Assembly (NCBI GenBank): GCA_934655875.1
Contig: CAKUHB010000006.1
Span: 1-64,000 of the forward strand
Direction: 5' to 3'
DNA length: 64,000 bases
Source of the DNA: an uncultured Oscillospiraceae bacterium
GTDB lineage: Bacteria > Bacillota > Clostridia > Oscillospirales > Oscillospiraceae
The notes beneath the pieces are model-generated. The model did no database searches. It was not told the origin of the DNA and saw only the letters and a program-made list of their open reading frames with translations. Of this stretch, positions 51,301-60,550 are shown piece by piece (position 1 is the stretch's first letter; the number at the start of each line of letters is the position of its first letter). The position numbers and the translations under genes were made by a program.

Positions 51301-52527
51301 ATGAAGAAGTATCTTGCACTGCTTCTGGTTCTGGTCATGGTTCTGAGCCTTGCTGCTTGCGCATCCAAGACTGACGACACCACGCCCGCCGAACCGGAAA
51401 CGACCAATGAGCCCGCTGCTGACGACACCGCCGCCACCGAGCCGGAAGCTCCGGCCGAGACCGAAGAGCCGGACGAGACCGAGGAGCCTGCCACTGATGC
51501 AGCCTACTCCGTTGCCATGATCACCGACTACGGCGATATCACCGACCAGTCCTTCAACCAGACCACCTACGAGGCCTGCAAGGAGTTCTGCGAGGCCAAC
51601 GGCCTGCAGTTCAACTATTTCAAGCCCGCCGGTGACTCCGACGCCGAGCGTGTCGCCATGATCGAATCCGCGATCGACGAGGGCTACAACGTTGTTGTGA
51701 TGCCCGGCTACGCTTTCGCAGGCGCCATCAAGGAAACTGCCGACATCTATCCCGAGGTCACCTTCATTGCTCTGGACGTCGGTGCCGGCGATCTGGGCGA
51801 TGACTACACCCTGCCCTCCAACCTCTACTGCGCTGTCTATCAGGAAGAGCTGTGCGGCTACATGGCCGGTTACGCAGCTGTGAAGCTTGGCTACACCAAG
51901 CTCGGTTTCCTGGGCGGCATGGCTGTTCCGGCAGTCGTCCGTTACGGCTACGGCTATGTGCAGGGCGTTGACGCTGCTGCCAAGGAGCTCGACGTCACTG
52001 TCGACCTCAAGTACGCTTACGGCAACCAGTTCTACGGCGACGGCGACATCACCGCCGCAATGGACACCTGGTATCAGGGCGGCACGGAGATCGTCTTCGC
52101 CTGCGGCGGCGGCATCTACTCCTCCGCGGCTGAGGCTGCTGCCAAGGTCGGCGGCAAGGTCATCGGCGTTGACGTCGACCAGGCTGCCATCATTGACGGC
52201 GATTACGGCGAAGGCATGACCGTTACCTCCGCAATGAAGGGCCTTGCTCCCACTGTCAAGCACATGCTCTCCGAAGTCGTGGCCGGCAACTTTGCCAACT
52301 ACGGCGGCAAGATCGATACCCTGGGTCTCGTCTCTGCCAACCCGGAAGAGAACTACGTCCAGATCCCGACTGCTACCACGCAGTTCGAGGACGGCAAGTT
52401 CACGCTGGCTGACTACGAAGCGCTCGTCGCTGCCATGTTCGCCGGTGAGGTCACCGTCTCCAACGACACGACGGCTATGCCCGCTGTCACCAACGTCAAC
52501 GTTGAGGATCTCGGCAACCTGAAGTAA
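51301..52527 (+). CDS. BMP-family nucleoside-binding lipoprotein
   Basis: Solute-binding lipoprotein of the basic membrane protein (BMP/PnrA/TmpC) family, which bind purine or pyrimidine nucleosides for an ABC importer. Lipobox LAA-C (Cys20), then an acidic Thr/Pro/Glu-rich tether of about 50 residues, and the binding domain from AYSVAMITDYGDITDQSFNQ onward, with FLGGMAVPAVVRYGYGY and GVDVDQA. 408 residues from ATG 51301. First gene of a transport and salvage cluster; a terminator behind it separates it from the ATPase gene, which has its own promoter. Confidence 0.93.
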   Translation: MKKYLALLLVLVMVLSLAACASKTDDTTPAEPETTNEPAADDTAATEPEAPAETEEPDETEEPATDAAYSVAMITDYGDITDQSFNQTTYEACKEFCEANGLQFNYFKPAGDSDAERVAMIESAIDEGYNVVVMPGYAFAGAIKETADIYPEVTFIALDVGAGDLGDDYTLPSNLYCAVYQEELCGYMAGYAAVKLGYTKLGFLGGMAVPAVVRYGYGYVQGVDAAAKELDVTVDLKYAYGNQFYGDGDITAAMDTWYQGGTEIVFACGGGIYSSAAEAAAKVGGKVIGVDVDQAAIIDGDYGEGMTVTSAMKGLAPTVKHMLSEVVAGNFANYGGKIDTLGLVSANPEENYVQIPTATTQFEDGKFTLADYEALVAAMFAGEVTVSNDTTAMPAVTNVNVEDLGNLK

Positions 52528-52538
52528 GGTACATTTCA

Positions 52539-52572
52539 AAAGTGTGCAGGCTCCGGCCTGCACACTTTTTTT
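52539..52572 (+). terminator. Terminator after BMP lipoprotein gene
   Basis: 13-bp stem AAAGTGTGCAGGC with its complement, loop of 4, then seven T. Confidence 0.9.
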
Positions 52573-52613
52573 GCACGGATTTTCTGAAAACGTTTGGAAA
52601 GCGGAAAAACATT

Positions 52614-52642
52614 TTGCTTTATTCGCACAAATATAGTATACT
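52614..52642 (+). promoter_or_regulatory. Promoter of the nucleoside ABC ATPase-permease-salvage operon
   Basis: TTGCTT (52614-52619), 17-bp spacer, TATACT (52637-52642), 62 bases before the TTG start codon. Confidence 0.65.
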
Positions 52643-52704
52643 GGATACAATGGTTTCCGTCCTCGCAAGCGCGGGCCATAAAAACGGAAGGAGGGCGAAA
52701 AGAT

Positions 52705-54243
52705 TTGGAAACGCAGTACGCCATTGAAATGCTGAACATCACCAAACGTTTCCCCGGAATCATCGCCAACGACAACATCACCCTGAAGCTCAAAAAGGGA
52801 GAGATCCACGCCCTGCTTGGCGAAAACGGCGCAGGCAAGTCGACGCTCATGAGCGTCCTCTTCGGTCTCTATCAGCCGGAGGAAGGCGAGATCCACAAGG
52901 ACGGCCGCAAGGTCGAGATCCGCAACCCGAATGACGCCAATGCGCTCGGCATCGGCATGGTTCATCAGCACTTCAAGCTGGTCGAGTGCTTCTCTGTCCT
53001 CGACAACATCATTCTCGGCGTCGAGCCGAACAAAATGGGCTTTTTGCAGAAGCAGGACGCCCGGAAAAAGGTTCTGGGGCTGTCTGAGAAATACGGCCTG
53101 CACGTCGATCCCGACGCTATCATCGAGGATATCACCGTCGGCATGCAGCAGAGAACCGAAATTCTCAAGATGCTCTACCGTGACAACGAGATCCTGATCT
53201 TCGACGAGCCGACCGCCGTTCTGACGCCGCAGGAGATCGAAGAGCTCATGCAGATCATGAAGAACCTCGCAGCCGAGGGCAAGAGCATCCTCTTCATCTC
53301 GCACAAGCTCGCCGAGATCATGGAGGTCTCCGACCGCGTGACCGTCCTGCGCAAGGGCAAATGCATCGGCACCGTAGAGACCGCGCATACGACGGCGGAG
53401 GAGCTTTCCGCCATGATGGTCGGCCGGAACGTCAATTTCCACGTGGAAAAGGGCCCGCTGCACACGGGAGACGAGGTGCTCTCCGTCGAGCATCTGACGG
53501 TCGCGTCCAAGGTTCATAAGAACAACGCCGTCAAGGACATTTCGTTCAAGGTTCGTGCAGGCGAGATCGTCTGCATCGCCGGCATCGACGGCAATGGCCA
53601 GACCGAGCTTGTCTACGCGCTGACCGGGCTGGAGCCTGCCGTGCACGGCAAGATCACACTCGAGGGTAAGGATATCACCCACGCGTCCATCCGCCAGCGC
53701 AGCACCATGGGCATGAGCCACATCCCCGAGGACCGGCACAAGCACGGTCTCGTCCTTGACTATACGCTCGAGGACAATATGGTTCTGCAGCGCTATTTTG
53801 AGCCGGAGTTTACCGACAAGGCCGGCTTCCTGCGCCGGAAAAACATCCGCGCGTACGCCGAACGGCTGATCGAGCAGTATGACGTCCGCTCCGGTCAGGG
53901 CCCGCTGACCCCGGCACGCAGCATGTCCGGCGGCAACCAGCAGAAGGCGATCGTCGCGCGTGAGATCGACAAGGATCCCGAGCTGCTCGTTGCCGTGCAG
54001 CCGACCCGCGGTCTTGACGTCGGCGCGATCGAATATATCCACAAGCAGCTCGTCGCCCAGCGCGACGCCGGCAAGGCCGTTCTGCTGGTCTCGCTGGAGC
54101 TGGACGAGGTCATGGACGTGCCGGACCGCATTCTCGTCATGTACGAGGGTGAGATCGTCGGCGAGCTGGACCCGAAGTCCACCACGCAGGAGGAGCTGGG
54201 TCTCTACATGGCCGGTGCCAAGAGAGATGAGGTGAAAGCATGA
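52705..54243 (+). CDS. Nucleoside ABC transporter ATPase (tandem ABC domains)
   Basis: ATPase with two ABC domains, like RbsA/NupA/YufO. First domain: Walker A GENGAGKST, Walker B LIFDEPTAVL, signature region ITVGMQQRTEI; second domain: degenerate Walker A GIDGNGQTE, signature MSGGNQQKAIVARE. I start at the TTG at 52705 because GGAGGG lies 9 bases upstream; an ATG at 52729 lacks a site. 512 residues. Overlaps the next gene by 4 bases. Works with the BMP lipoprotein and the two permeases. Confidence 0.92.
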   Translation: METQYAIEMLNITKRFPGIIANDNITLKLKKGEIHALLGENGAGKSTLMSVLFGLYQPEEGEIHKDGRKVEIRNPNDANALGIGMVHQHFKLVECFSVLDNIILGVEPNKMGFLQKQDARKKVLGLSEKYGLHVDPDAIIEDITVGMQQRTEILKMLYRDNEILIFDEPTAVLTPQEIEELMQIMKNLAAEGKSILFISHKLAEIMEVSDRVTVLRKGKCIGTVETAHTTAEELSAMMVGRNVNFHVEKGPLHTGDEVLSVEHLTVASKVHKNNAVKDISFKVRAGEIVCIAGIDGNGQTELVYALTGLEPAVHGKITLEGKDITHASIRQRSTMGMSHIPEDRHKHGLVLDYTLEDNMVLQRYFEPEFTDKAGFLRRKNIRAYAERLIEQYDVRSGQGPLTPARSMSGGNQQKAIVAREIDKDPELLVAVQPTRGLDVGAIEYIHKQLVAQRDAGKAVLLVSLELDEVMDVPDRILVMYEGEIVGELDPKSTTQEELGLYMAGAKRDEVKA

Positions 54244-55382
54244 AGCAGAACAAGAACATTCTGAAAAATCCGGGCGTGCAGTCGCTTCTGACGTCGCTGC
54301 TGTGCATCCTGCTCGGCCTTTTCCTCGGCTATCTCGTGCTGCTGCTCATTAACCCCGCGGGCGCATGGGGCGCCATCACGAACGTCATGAAGAACTTCAT
54401 GACCTATTCCAGCGGAAAAGCGCAGCTCAAATACCTCGGCAACACCCTCGTGCGGACGGCTCCGCTGCTTATGTGCTCGCTGAGCGTCCTGTTCGTCTAC
54501 AAGGTCGGCCTGTTCAACATCGGCGCGGCCGGTCAGTATGTCGCAGGCGCATGCGCGTGTCTGTACGCGGCGTTGTACCTGCACTGGCACTGGCTGCCGT
54601 GCATGCTGCTGGCCATCGTGGCCGGCGCGCTGCTCGGCACGATCTCCGGGCTTCTCAAGAGCTATTTCAATGTCAGCGAGGTCATCTCCGGCATCATGCT
54701 CAACTGGATCGCACTCTATACGACCAACATGCTCCTGACCAACGTCAAGGAGCCGACCAGCCCCTACACCTTCCAGCTCAAGGCTGAGGGCGCACAGGCC
54801 ATCCTGCCCAGCATCAGTCTCTCGAAGCTTCTGAGCGGCAACCAGTACGTCACCATTGCCATCCCCATCGCCATCGTCTGTGCGATCGTCATTTGGGTCG
54901 TCCTGTCCAAGACGCTCTTCGGCTATGAGCTGAAGGCCACCGGAAATAACCCCAACGCCGCCAAATACTGCGGCATGGCTGAAAAGCGCAACATCATCCT
55001 GACGCTCGCCATCGGCGGCGCGCTGGCAGGTCTGGGCGCTTCACTTCTGTACCAGACGGGCTATGAGCAGTGGCAGTGCACCTATTCCTCCGTCCCCTCC
55101 ATGGGCTTCAACGGCATTGCCGCCGCCTTCCTCGGGGGACTCAGCCCGATCGGCTCGATCTTTGCGTCGTTCTTCATCCAGCATATCACCGCCGGCGGCG
55201 CGTATGTCGATAAGTCGCTGTACTGCTCGCAGATCTCCGATCTCATTTCCGCCATCATCATCTATCTGTGCAGCTTCGTTCTGTTCTTCAAGACGGCCAT
55301 GAACGGCTGGATCGCCCGCCATGAGGAAAAGAAAGCGCACAAGGCGGCGCAGGCCGCCGGGAAAGGAGGCGAGCGGGCATGA
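54240..55382 (+). CDS. Nucleoside ABC transporter permease 1
   Basis: Integral membrane subunit (BPD_transp_2, RbsC-like, YufP type) of 380 residues with about ten hydrophobic segments and the family motifs KVGLFNIGAAGQYVAGA and ELKATGNNPNAAKYCGM. A GAGGTG site and ATGA overlap with the ATPase gene imply coupled translation. Ends in a basic tail. Confidence 0.92.
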   Translation: MKQNKNILKNPGVQSLLTSLLCILLGLFLGYLVLLLINPAGAWGAITNVMKNFMTYSSGKAQLKYLGNTLVRTAPLLMCSLSVLFVYKVGLFNIGAAGQYVAGACACLYAALYLHWHWLPCMLLAIVAGALLGTISGLLKSYFNVSEVISGIMLNWIALYTTNMLLTNVKEPTSPYTFQLKAEGAQAILPSISLSKLLSGNQYVTIAIPIAIVCAIVIWVVLSKTLFGYELKATGNNPNAAKYCGMAEKRNIILTLAIGGALAGLGASLLYQTGYEQWQCTYSSVPSMGFNGIAAAFLGGLSPIGSIFASFFIQHITAGGAYVDKSLYCSQISDLISAIIIYLCSFVLFFKTAMNGWIARHEEKKAHKAAQAAGKGGERA

Positions 55383-56320
55383 CCCTTCTGCTGCAATATA
55401 CGCTTCTGTTCGCGTCCGTCCTTCTGCTCGTGGCGCTGGGCGGCTGTTTCTCGGAGCATTCCGGCGTCATCAACCTCGGCCTTGAGGGCATCATGGTCAT
55501 CGGCGCGCTGGCCGGCGCGCTCACCATGCGCTATCTGCCGGCAGGCACGCCCAACATCGTGATGATCCTGCTCGTCATTCTCGCGAGCATCGCGGGCGGC
55601 ATGCTCTATTCCGCGCTGCTGGCCGTCTCCGCCATCAACTGCAAGGCGGATCAGACCATCGTCGGCACCGCCATGAACATCCTCGGCACTGCCGCCGCGA
55701 CGGTCATCGTCAAGGCCATCAACACCGCTGCCAACCCCAACGACGTCTCCTCCACCATCCAGTACGTCGAGCCGAAAAAGGCGTTCCTCGTGAACATCGG
55801 CTCGTTTGAGTTCAACTGGTTCATGGTCGTGGCTGTCATTGCGCTGGTGATCTCCTATATCACGCTCTATAAGACGCGCTTCGGCCTGCGCCTGATGGCC
55901 TGCGGCGAGCATCCGCAGGCGGCGGCCAGCGTCGGCATCAATGTCTACAAGATGCGCTGGGCCGGCGTTCTGATCTCCGGTCTGCTCGGCGGTCTGGGCG
56001 GCATCGTGTATATCACCTGCGGCGTCAGCGAGTGGAAATTTGAATACGGCGTGGCGGGCTTCGGCTTCCTGTCCCTCGCCGTTATGATCTTCGGCCAGTG
56101 GAAGCCGACGCGCATCGCGCTGGCGGCTTTGCTGTTTGGCCTGTTCCGTGCGCTGTCCAACGTCTACTTTGGCTTTGGCTTCCTTGTCAGTCTCAACATC
56201 CCCAGCGGCGTATACAACATGCTGCCGTACATCATCTCGCTGATCGTCCTTGCCTTCACGTCGAAAAATTCCCGCGCACCGAAGGCCGAGGGCATCCCCT
56301 ACGATAAGGGCCAGCGATAA
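55379..56320 (+). CDS. Nucleoside ABC transporter permease 2
   Basis: Second membrane subunit (YufQ type), 313 residues, about eight to nine hydrophobic segments; begins with the SEHSGVINLGLEGIMVIGAL motif and contains the FGLRLMACGEHPQAAASVGIN coupling loop. Preceded by AAGGAGG, overlaps permease 1 by 4 bases. Confidence 0.92.
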   Translation: MTLLLQYTLLFASVLLLVALGGCFSEHSGVINLGLEGIMVIGALAGALTMRYLPAGTPNIVMILLVILASIAGGMLYSALLAVSAINCKADQTIVGTAMNILGTAAATVIVKAINTAANPNDVSSTIQYVEPKKAFLVNIGSFEFNWFMVVAVIALVISYITLYKTRFGLRLMACGEHPQAAASVGINVYKMRWAGVLISGLLGGLGGIVYITCGVSEWKFEYGVAGFGFLSLAVMIFGQWKPTRIALAALLFGLFRALSNVYFGFGFLVSLNIPSGVYNMLPYIISLIVLAFTSKNSRAPKAEGIPYDKGQR

Positions 56321-56332
56321 CTGCAAGTTTGT

Positions 56333-56361
56333 CTCCGGCAAGCCCTATGGACTTGCCGGAG
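56333..56361 (+). terminator. Hairpin between permease 2 and pdp
   Basis: 10-bp stem CTCCGGCAAG with its complement, loop of 9, followed by a weakly T-rich stretch. Likely attenuates rather than fully stops transcription into pdp, since no promoter is evident for pdp. Confidence 0.6.
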
Positions 56362-56392
56362 CCTTCATTTCACATTCAGGAGGTTTTTTTCC

Positions 56393-57697
56393 ATGCGAAT
56401 GGTCGATCTCATTGAAAAAAAGCGTGATGGCGGCGTCCTGACCGACGACGAGATCCGCTTTATCATTCAGGGCTTCACCGACGGCTCCATTCCGGACTAT
56501 CAGATGTCCGCTTTCGCCATGACCGTGTTCTACAAGGGCATGACCGACCACGAGACTGCCGTTCTGACCGACGCCATGATGCATTCCGGCGACACCGTCG
56601 ATCTCAGCCACTTCGGCGACAAGTCCGTCGACAAGCACTCCACCGGCGGCGTCGGCGATAAGACGACGCTCATCGTTGCGCCGATCGTCTCCTCGCTCGG
56701 CGGCAAGATGGCCAAAATGTCCGGCCGCGGGCTCGGCCATACGGGCGGCACGGTCGACAAGCTCGAATCTATTCCCGGCTACCAGACCACGCTCTCGGCT
56801 GAAGCGTTCATGCAGCAGGTCGAGGATGTCGGCGTGGCCGTCATCGGCCAGTCTGGCAATCTGACGCCCGCCGACAAAAAGCTCTACGCCCTGCGTGACG
56901 TCACGGCGACGATCGACTCTCTGCCGCTCATCACCTCGTCTATCATGTCCAAAAAGCTCGCAGCCGGCGCGCATTCGATCGTGCTGGACGTCAAGATCGG
57001 CTCTGGCGCATTCATGAAGACGCTGGAGGACGGCAGAAGGCTCGCCGAGAGCATGGTGCGTATCGGCCGCGCCTGCGGACGGAATGTGGTCGCCGTCATG
57101 TCCAACATGGATATTCCGCTCGGCTTCTACATCGGCAACGCCCTTGAGGTGCGCGAAGCGGTCGAGGTCCTGCAGGGACATGGCTGCCCGGATCTGACCG
57201 GCGTTTGCGTTACGCTGGCGGCCAATATGCTGCATCTGTGCAACGGCTGGCCCATCGAGGAAGCTACAAAGCAGGCGCAGGACGCCATCTCCTCCGGCCG
57301 GGCCTTCGCGCAGATGAAGCGCTGGATCGCCGCGCAGGGCGGCGATGCGCGCGTGCTGGACGACGTGAGCCTTCTGCCGCAGGCGTCCGTCCAATACGAG
57401 CTGAAAGCGCCGCAGAGCGGATACCTGCTGCACATGGACGCGCAGAAGATCGGCGAGAGCTCCGCGATCCTCGGTGCAGGCCGCAAGACGAAGGACGACG
57501 TGATCGACTTTGCCGCAGGCATCGTCCTGAAGGAAAAGACCGGTGCGAGGATCGAAAAGGGCCAGACGCTTGCCGTTCTGCACACGAACCGGCCCGAGAC
57601 GCTTCCGGACGCCGAGCGCGTCTTTCTGGAGGCGCTCCGCTGGGGCGAAACCGCTCCGGCTGCGCAGCCGCTCATTTACGGGATCGTAACAGAATAA
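56393..57697 (+). CDS. pdp: Pyrimidine-nucleoside phosphorylase
   Basis: Phosphorolyses uridine, thymidine or deoxyuridine to base and (deoxy)ribose 1-phosphate. Family signature SGRGLGHTGGTVDKLES, plus KHSTGGVGDKTTL for phosphate binding and a C-terminal barrel-sandwich domain (IVLKEKTGARIEKGQ). 434 residues, the Bacillus Pdp type. AGGAGG precedes the ATG by 9 bases. Sits behind nucleoside importer genes, degrading the imported nucleosides. Confidence 0.95.
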   Translation: MRMVDLIEKKRDGGVLTDDEIRFIIQGFTDGSIPDYQMSAFAMTVFYKGMTDHETAVLTDAMMHSGDTVDLSHFGDKSVDKHSTGGVGDKTTLIVAPIVSSLGGKMAKMSGRGLGHTGGTVDKLESIPGYQTTLSAEAFMQQVEDVGVAVIGQSGNLTPADKKLYALRDVTATIDSLPLITSSIMSKKLAAGAHSIVLDVKIGSGAFMKTLEDGRRLAESMVRIGRACGRNVVAVMSNMDIPLGFYIGNALEVREAVEVLQGHGCPDLTGVCVTLAANMLHLCNGWPIEEATKQAQDAISSGRAFAQMKRWIAAQGGDARVLDDVSLLPQASVQYELKAPQSGYLLHMDAQKIGESSAILGAGRKTKDDVIDFAAGIVLKEKTGARIEKGQTLAVLHTNRPETLPDAERVFLEALRWGETAPAAQPLIYGIVTE

Positions 57698-57712
57698 AGA
57701 GGAGATAGAGAT

Positions 57713-58339
57713 ATGTCAGATGTGATCGTCATTGGTGTCGCCGGCGGAACCGGCAGCGGAAAAACGACGCTTGTCAAGGCGCTCATGAATCGCTTCGGCG
57801 ATAATATCAGCGTGCTCAGCCATGATAACTACTACAAGCGGCACGACGAAATGAGCTATGAGGAGCGCACCCACCTCAACTACGACTGCCCGGACGCATT
57901 CGACACCGATATGATGATCGAGCATCTGCGCCTGCTGAAATCCGGTCAGGCGATCGACTGCCCCACCTATGACTATACCATCCACAACCGCGCAGACGAG
58001 GTTCTGCACATCGAGCCGCGGAAGGTCATCGTGGTCGAGGGCATCATGATCTTTGTGGACAAGACGCTCTGCGATGAAATGAACATCCGCATCTTTGTCG
58101 ACGCCGACGCCGACGTGCGTCTGTGCCGCCGTATCCGCCGCGATGTCAAAAAGCGCGGCCGCAGCATCGACTCCGTCATTGAGCAGTATCTGACGACCGT
58201 CAAGCCCATGCACGAGCTTTATGTGGAGCCGAGCAAGAAGAACGCCAACATCATCGTCCCCGAGGGCGGAAAAAATCTCATCGCGCTCGAAATGATCGTC
58301 AACCGCATCCAGCGCCATATCGACGGCGCAGCCGTCTGA
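57713..58339 (+). CDS. udk: Uridine kinase
   Basis: Phosphorylates uridine and cytidine to UMP/CMP. P-loop GGTGSGKTT (11-19), SHDNYYK and the FDTDMMIEHL lid region, and RIRRDVKKRGRS are typical. 208 residues. GAGGAGAT precedes the ATG, 15 bases past pdp. Together with pdp it gives two alternatives for imported uridine: breakdown or direct salvage. Confidence 0.96.
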   Translation: MSDVIVIGVAGGTGSGKTTLVKALMNRFGDNISVLSHDNYYKRHDEMSYEERTHLNYDCPDAFDTDMMIEHLRLLKSGQAIDCPTYDYTIHNRADEVLHIEPRKVIVVEGIMIFVDKTLCDEMNIRIFVDADADVRLCRRIRRDVKKRGRSIDSVIEQYLTTVKPMHELYVEPSKKNANIIVPEGGKNLIALEMIVNRIQRHIDGAAV

Positions 58340-58355
58340 AGCTCCATACAACAAG

Positions 58356-58379
58356 CGGGCCGCCCAGCCGGGCGGCCCG
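58356..58379 (+). terminator. Bidirectional terminator after udk
   Basis: 10-bp GC stem CGGGCCGCCC with its complement, AGCC loop, GTGTTTT following. Confidence 0.8.
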
Positions 58380-58395
58380 TGTTTTATGTATCTGT

Positions 58396-58896
58396 CTATT
58401 CTTCCAGCGTTTTTTTCAAATTCTCCTTCACCTGTGCCGGGGAGATGCCGAGGACGAAGCCAAATTCGCCGTAGAGCAGCTCCTCCGCCAGCTTCCAGCT
58501 GCGCAGCTCGGTCGAGCTGACGGTCCGGCGGATGGCGGCAAGCTGCTTCTGCCGCCGGTGGAGCGTCCTGCACAGGCGCAGGAGCTTGACGCAGTCATGC
58601 TCCGCCAGGATCCCGCGGTAGTATTCTCCGGCGGCGCGGCTGTCCGCTGGGATATCCTCCAGCGGCTCCATCTGCTGCAGGCGCGGAAGAAGGCCGTCCA
58701 GCTCCGCCCGCGTCAGAACCGGGCGCATGACCGCTTTTCCGTCGACCGGCGTATAGATCGTGCCGCCGTGGTAATACGGGCGGAGCCGGTAATAGTCCCG
58801 GTTTTTATCCAATCCGGAAACCTTCAGCCGTCCCGCTTCCTCAACCTCGCATACGCCTTCCACTCCGTAAATGATATATTCACCAACTGAAAACAT
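58396..58896 (-). CDS. CarD-like transcriptional regulator
   Basis: CarD/CdnL-type regulator; the N-terminal RNA-polymerase-interacting domain (about 1-60: MFSVGEYIIYGVEGVCEVEE, YYRLRPYYHGGTIYTPVD) resembles the RID of the TRCF helicase, and the helical C-terminal half (about 80-165) would contact promoter DNA. Members stabilise open complexes. 166 residues. AGGAGG upstream. Single-gene unit following murI on the same strand after a terminator. Confidence 0.9.
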   Translation of the reverse strand: MFSVGEYIIYGVEGVCEVEEAGRLKVSGLDKNRDYYRLRPYYHGGTIYTPVDGKAVMRPVLTRAELDGLLPRLQQMEPLEDIPADSRAAGEYYRGILAEHDCVKLLRLCRTLHRRQKQLAAIRRTVSSTELRSWKLAEELLYGEFGFVLGISPAQVKENLKKTLEE

Positions 58897-59001
58897 AGCC
58901 TTCCTCCTTCTTTTCTGAATAAACGCAACTTCTTACAAGTACAGTATACCAGATTTCCGAAGAAAAGTGTAAGTGGTTTTTCGAATTTTCTGCAAAAAAA
59001 T

Positions 59002-59025
59002 TCAGCGGCAGATATCTGCCGCTGA
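59002..59025 (-). terminator. Terminator of dNK-murI
   Basis: Perfect palindrome with arms TCAGCGGCAGAT and its complement; the minus strand then runs into ATTTTTTT. Confidence 0.85.
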
Positions 59026-59033
59026 TGCTCTTT

Positions 59034-59816
59034 TCACACTTCGCGATACTGAAATAACGCCCGGCTGAGCGCCAGGATCTCCGGCTCGTCGAGAGAGTTC
59101 TGAAACTCCACCGTGCCGGGGGTCTCTGCTGTCCGGAGCATACCCTGCTCCTGCAATTTTCTTTGCAGCTGCATCGCAACGCCGTGGCTGCCGTCCATAA
59201 TTTCCGGCTGCCGCCCGACGAGCTTCCGGATCGCGCCCGTCAGAAACGGATAATGCGTGCAGCCGAGCACGATCGCGTCGACCGGAACCTTGAGATACGG
59301 CTCCAGCCGGTCAAACAGATAGTTCTCGACCTCCGGCCCGCGCAGCATGCCGCGCTCGACAAACTCCATGAGCCCCCCGCACGGCAGGGCGATGATCTCC
59401 GCCTGCGCGTCATACTGGCGCTTGAGCGCCTGAAATTTCTCCTGCTTGATGGTCATGGGCGTCGCCATCACCAAAATCCTGCCGCCGGGATACTTTTCCA
59501 CCGCGGGCTTCAGCGCCGGCTCCGTGCCGATCACGGGGATCTCGGGATACTGCTCGCGCAGCATGCCGATGGCCGCGGACGTCGCCGTATTGCAGGCGAT
59601 GACCAGCGCTTTCGCGCCGCCTTCGATCAGCCGCCTGATCGCCGCGTCGACCAGCGCGCGGATCTCCTGTTCGGATTTGACGCCGTAGGGCGCGTGCAGG
59701 GAATCCCCGTAGTACAGGTAATTCTCCTGCGGCAGCAGCCGCACCGTCTCGCGCAGGACGCTGATCCCGCCAAGTCCGGAGTCAAAAAAAGCAATTGGCC
59801 GATCCTGCTTCTGCAT
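59034..59816 (-). CDS. murI: Glutamate racemase
   Basis: Makes D-glutamate for peptidoglycan. The two catalytic cysteines are Cys75 (IACNTATSAA) and Cys186 (VLGCTHYPF); the opening IAFFDSGLGGISVL is the family start, and YGDSLHAPYG follows. 260 residues. AGGAGGG precedes the ATG. Co-transcribed with the deoxynucleoside kinase gene 19 bases upstream. Confidence 0.96.
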   Translation of the reverse strand: MQKQDRPIAFFDSGLGGISVLRETVRLLPQENYLYYGDSLHAPYGVKSEQEIRALVDAAIRRLIEGGAKALVIACNTATSAAIGMLREQYPEIPVIGTEPALKPAVEKYPGGRILVMATPMTIKQEKFQALKRQYDAQAEIIALPCGGLMEFVERGMLRGPEVENYLFDRLEPYLKVPVDAIVLGCTHYPFLTGAIRKLVGRQPEIMDGSHGVAMQLQRKLQEQGMLRTAETPGTVEFQNSLDEPEILALSRALFQYREV

Positions 59817-59835
59817 GCAGCGTCCCTCCTTCCCG

Positions 59836-60429
59836 TCAGGTCTCCAAAAACCGCACGATCTGCGCCAGATCGTATTCTCCGCTGTCCATATCGATGCGCA
59901 GCGTCCGCTCCGGCGGGAGCGTCTGCGCCCATTTGTCGTACAGCTCCTTCAGCTCGTATACATACATGAGATCCAGATCGTCCTCATAGTCCCGGCCGCG
60001 CTGGTGCATGTGCTCGATGATCGTGCTGACCGAGCAGTCGAGATAGAGATACTTGTCGATCTCCGGCATCAGGGATGCAATGCCGTTTGCCAGCTTGCAG
60101 AGCGTTGCGTATTCGTCCTGCGTCAGATCCTGCTGGTTCCGGCGGTACTCCGCGATGACCAGATTCTCCAGAAATGCGCGGTCAAAAAAGAAAAACTCCG
60201 TATTGCCGACCTCCGGCCGCCATGTCTCATCGTCAAAATAGAGCGACAGAAAGCTCACCTGCGAGTGGAATGACCACCGTTTGGAATCGGAATAATAGTC
60301 GTTGATGAACGGATTGTCCTGCGGCCGCTCCTCGTGGAACGATGCCCGCGGCCCCAGATACCGGGTCAGCCGCTGTAAAAGCGTCGTCTTTCCGGCGCCG
60401 ACCGTGCCGCAGATCGCGATATATTTCAT
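59836..60429 (-). CDS. Deoxynucleoside kinase
   Basis: Member of the dNK/deoxyguanosine-deoxyadenosine kinase family that phosphorylates salvaged deoxynucleosides. P-loop GTVGAGKTT (8-16), the early EERPQDNPFI segment (family E-x-x-x-x-NPF), FFDRAFLEN where relatives have DRS, and the LID region QRGRDYED. 197 residues. Own promoter. Complements the nucleoside import and pdp/udk cluster 2 kb away. Confidence 0.9.
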   Translation of the reverse strand: MKYIAICGTVGAGKTTLLQRLTRYLGPRASFHEERPQDNPFINDYYSDSKRWSFHSQVSFLSLYFDDETWRPEVGNTEFFFFDRAFLENLVIAEYRRNQQDLTQDEYATLCKLANGIASLMPEIDKYLYLDCSVSTIIEHMHQRGRDYEDDLDLMYVYELKELYDKWAQTLPPERTLRIDMDSGEYDLAQIVRFLET

Positions 60430-60465
60430 GACCGGCGCCCCCTTGCCCGTAAAAAATACGGTCTT

Positions 60466-60494
60466 ATTCTACCGCATACACGCCGCGCGCGCAA
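60466..60494 (-). promoter_or_regulatory. Promoter of dNK-murI
   Basis: Minus strand TTGCGC (60489-60494), 17-bp spacer, TAGAAT (60466-60471). Confidence 0.5.
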
Positions 60495-60503
60495 GACGCA
60501 AAA

Positions 60504-60534
60504 CTGCCGAAAAAGGCATGGCCTTTTTCGGCAG
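60504..60534 (-). terminator. Terminator of the ABC-2 exporter pair
   Basis: Perfect 14-bp stem CTGCCGAAAAAGGC with its complement and a 3-base loop, TTTTGC after it on the minus strand. Confidence 0.85.
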
Positions 60535-60550
60535 CTTGAAAATGATGGAT

